A DNA stretch of 64,000 nt from Kitagawia praeruptora (lineage: Eukaryota; Streptophyta; Magnoliopsida; Apiales; Apiaceae), in contig CM075350.1 in assembly GCA_037693485.1 (NCBI GenBank), positions 67,064,001-67,128,000 of the forward strand. Reading direction: 5' to 3'. The position numbers and the translations under genes were made by a program. The notes beneath the pieces were generated by a model, which made no database searches, was not told where the DNA came from, and saw nothing but the letters and a program-made list of their open reading frames with translations. Numbering within the stretch: position 1 is the first letter of the stretch; each line of letters opens with the position of its first letter. Of the stretch, positions 61,895 to 64,000 are shown in pieces.

Positions 61895-62090
61895 TCGAAC
61901 AATTTCTAAAGTAAGGAAAGCCGCCAAAACTACACCAAATGCCAAATTGAGAAACTTTGTCTTGAATAGACAAAAACTCAATTTATAAACTAATGAGAGA
62001 AAGCCTTATAAATTCCAAAAAACAACATCTTGAACTCTTATTACCTGTAAATCGTAATATAAGAGCAGGTACAAAACATACTACTCTTTG
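61895..62090 (-). pseudogene. Dolichol kinase (EVAN/DOK1-like) exon fragments
   Basis: Minus strand. Exon 61960-61895 reads TKFLNLAFGVVLAAFLTLEI then VR and meets GTAAGC. This corresponds to the conserved hydrophobic segment before the IWRI..PLG motif of plant dolichol kinase, the ER enzyme that phosphorylates dolichol for N-glycosylation. An upstream piece, 62090-62045, reads VCFVPALIL, matching the preceding membrane helix, separated by an intron-like 84 bp (GTAATA...TTCAAG). The phases of the two pieces do not join cleanly, and the following catalytic exons (HRD..L, GDTMAS region) are absent from the window. A broken or captured fragment is most likely; if a real gene continues outside the window, element 2 would have interrupted it. 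Confidence 0.65.
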
Positions 62091-62099
62091 TTATATTGT

Positions 62100-62600
62100 A
62101 AAAACGAAGGAGTGATGCTTATATGACAGAAACCTAATATATACATAATGAGAGTCTCATGAGGGGTTTTGAGGGTTTCTTAAGAGACAAAAGTAAAGAT
62201 CCTAGAAGCACAAACATGGAAAATAGAGTAAAAAATTAGATAGTTACATGGTTTGACATAACTAAACAAATTAAAAGGCCATCTCTACTTAGCAATATGA
62301 ACAACTAAAAGAGTTCTTTGACGATAATTGTTTTGAGATATACACTTGTATGAAGCTTGAGTTTATGAGTGATACCAGTAACACAGTTCTTAACTACAAT
62401 CCCAACCATTTGTTCCATCCGCAAAGCATCATTGCTTGATAATACCCTGAATCATGACCTAGATAAGCCACTTGAATCCACAAATAAAAATCCCAATAAT
62501 GCAGCTCACACATGAACACTAAAACTGTTTGATTTTGATACGACATACACACATCCATAAATTATCAAACTAACAGAACATAGATAAACAAATAATTATA
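62100..62600. other. Intron-like AT-rich DNA
   Basis: No exon or repeat recognised. Confidence 0.35.
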
Positions 62601-62605
62601 TGGCC

Positions 62606-62674
62606 TTTATTCTCAATATCCCAGGTTTCACCAGCTCAGAAGCAAGTTCTGTAACCCTTTGACATACTACATAG
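62606..62674 (-). pseudogene. Exon-like fragment, unidentified
   Basis: Open minus-strand run VVCQRVTELASELVKPGILR followed by IKA. Not recognised; protein-like composition only. Confidence 0.3.
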
Positions 62675-63033
62675 TTACTAATACTTTTAACAATTCCCGA
62701 AAATCCATTAAATAACTTTTAACGGCAACATTAAATCAATTAGTAAAAACTAATAAAAGAAAGCTAATCTTCAACTGGTAGCATACTTTTAAGTGGAAGT
62801 CTCTTGTTGCATTAAATTACTGTTAAGCAAGAAAAACATTAAAACTTAGTTGTGTAGATAAATTCAATCAAGAAAATCTCCTAGTGAGCTCTATTTAATA
62901 TGAACAAACTCTATTTGCCAATCTAGAAATCAACATTTTCGCAGAGCAAATTGTTAGAGTTCCATGAAAAAGTGTCAAAGGGAGTTTCATTTGTGGGAGA
63001 GGTATCACTACTGAAGTGGAACCAAGTTATACA

Positions 63034-63098
63034 GCACCTGAACGCAGATGAAATTCATGATCATATGCAGGTTCCTCGTCTATAAAAAGTCCCCAAGC
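63034..63098 (-). pseudogene. Exon-like fragment, unidentified
   Basis: Minus-strand run LFIDEEPAYDHEFHLRSG ending at a possible donor (CAG|GTGCTG). Acidic, His-containing, unlike its AT-rich surroundings. Family not recognised. Confidence 0.35.
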
Positions 63099-63109
63099 TA
63101 ATTGTGATG

Positions 63110-64000
63110 TGCAGTAGCAAGAGATAAATTAAATTGGTTAACATTGATATAAAGATATAGTTGTTTGATTCTCTCGTGCATGTGTTGGTTTCTGTGTAAG
63201 CATTGTAAATAACTATGCAACTCTCAAAAAATATAAGACTCGAATATCTATTCTCCGCAACTTAGTTTAGTCCTACTTTATATCTATAACTTTTAAAAAC
63301 AGTGTGGTTTTAATTGAAATGATAAGACTTCCATAGAGACCAATCAAGGTTTATAACCACGATAGTAAGCTTAGTATTCCATAGTGTGGTTTGTTTAATG
63401 AGCGTACAATAATTAGCATGATCGCAAAAGCAGATTTAAGATAATGTGAAACCAATTGTTCTATATTTCCAATATATGAACCTTTGATTATAGATTTACT
63501 ACTCAAATTGTTTAATTCCTAAATTGCAATACGACCCTTTGATTAGTCATAAAGAAACCCAAGATACCAGCTGAGTACCCTTTTTTCTTTTTTGCATTTT
63601 TGTTGTTGTAGTGGGTTTAAAAGATAAAATGAAGTACTGGTACGATTTAATTTCTCTCTGGATTTAATGTTCTATATTATTTAGAAGTACACGTAAATAA
63701 ATTGAGCAATAAATTTTAAAATGACAATAAAAATAAAAATAAAATTACAGTGTCTTAATGAACTAAGTTGGATGAATAAACTGTTTCAGTGAGAAAGTTA
63801 TAGGCATTGTTCCATAGAGCAATGTGGAAATACAGGACTCTTTTCTTAATTAAGATTACCATATGGTCAATCCTAATAATAAAATAATATAGCACAGATG
63901 TTTATACATCCTGACCAAGTTCTCTAACCTTTTTCAAGGTATTTATGGTCGAGTTTTTTTGTTTGTCATAATCTAGAGTGCCACAGAAATCAGAATCTTG
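63110..64000. other. Right edge, AT-rich DNA
   Basis: No gene, terminal repeat or RNA gene seen. Confidence 0.35.

Overview
This is a repeat-dominated, AT-rich stretch of a flowering-plant nuclear genome, probably a eudicot; the species cannot be fixed from the sequence. The evidence is the element set (long-LTR Ty3/gypsy chromovirus derivatives with initiator-Met tRNA primer sites, Helitron ends with GC hairpin + CTAG, Stowaway, hAT and Harbinger MITEs, a plant L1 LINE) and plant gene fragments (chlorophyllide a oxygenase, BURP protein, actin family, dolichol kinase). I see no intact host gene, rRNA, tRNA or CRISPR array.

Layout. 1-1385: 3' end of a Helitron entering from the left. 1766-13.74 kb: Helitron-like 5' end and a minisatellite array (about 232-bp higher-order period), split by a 10.8-kb LTR element on the minus strand (2390-13201, TSD TTTAT). 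13.8-24 kb: a diverged satellite of about 346 bp with a GC-rich core, interrupted by a Helitron (15684-17221, itself carrying a Stowaway MITE), a LINE-like insert, unidentified gene fragments (19.1-19.85 kb), another Helitron end and a hAT MITE (21000-21546). 25.8-28.7 kb: a chimeric cluster of exon fragments from several genes. 30158-30991: a small Helitron. 31974-32870: a solo LTR. 33.0-33.9 kb: three nested MITEs. 34381-45933: an 11.5-kb structure with Stowaway-type ends and kilobase-scale inverted-repeat arms; its interior holds Helitron ends and a 5'-truncated LINE. A split hAT element with an 8-bp target duplication in inverted orientation shows that an internal segment of about 8.9 kb was inverted. 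45966 onward: another minus-strand Helitron end, a hAT MITE, a 13.5-kb LTR element on the plus strand (48125-61586, TSD GTTCT), then exon-like fragments including dolichol kinase.

The two large LTR elements are related (same integrase tail motif, same PBS, a shared 14-bp LTR motif at a similar place). Both have very long LTRs and a roughly 3.7-kb interior with no intact gene, like the LARD class, yet their LTR pairs are almost identical. They therefore moved recently and must have used proteins supplied in trans. The most unusual parts of the window are the inverted hAT/foldback locus and the multi-gene exon cluster.
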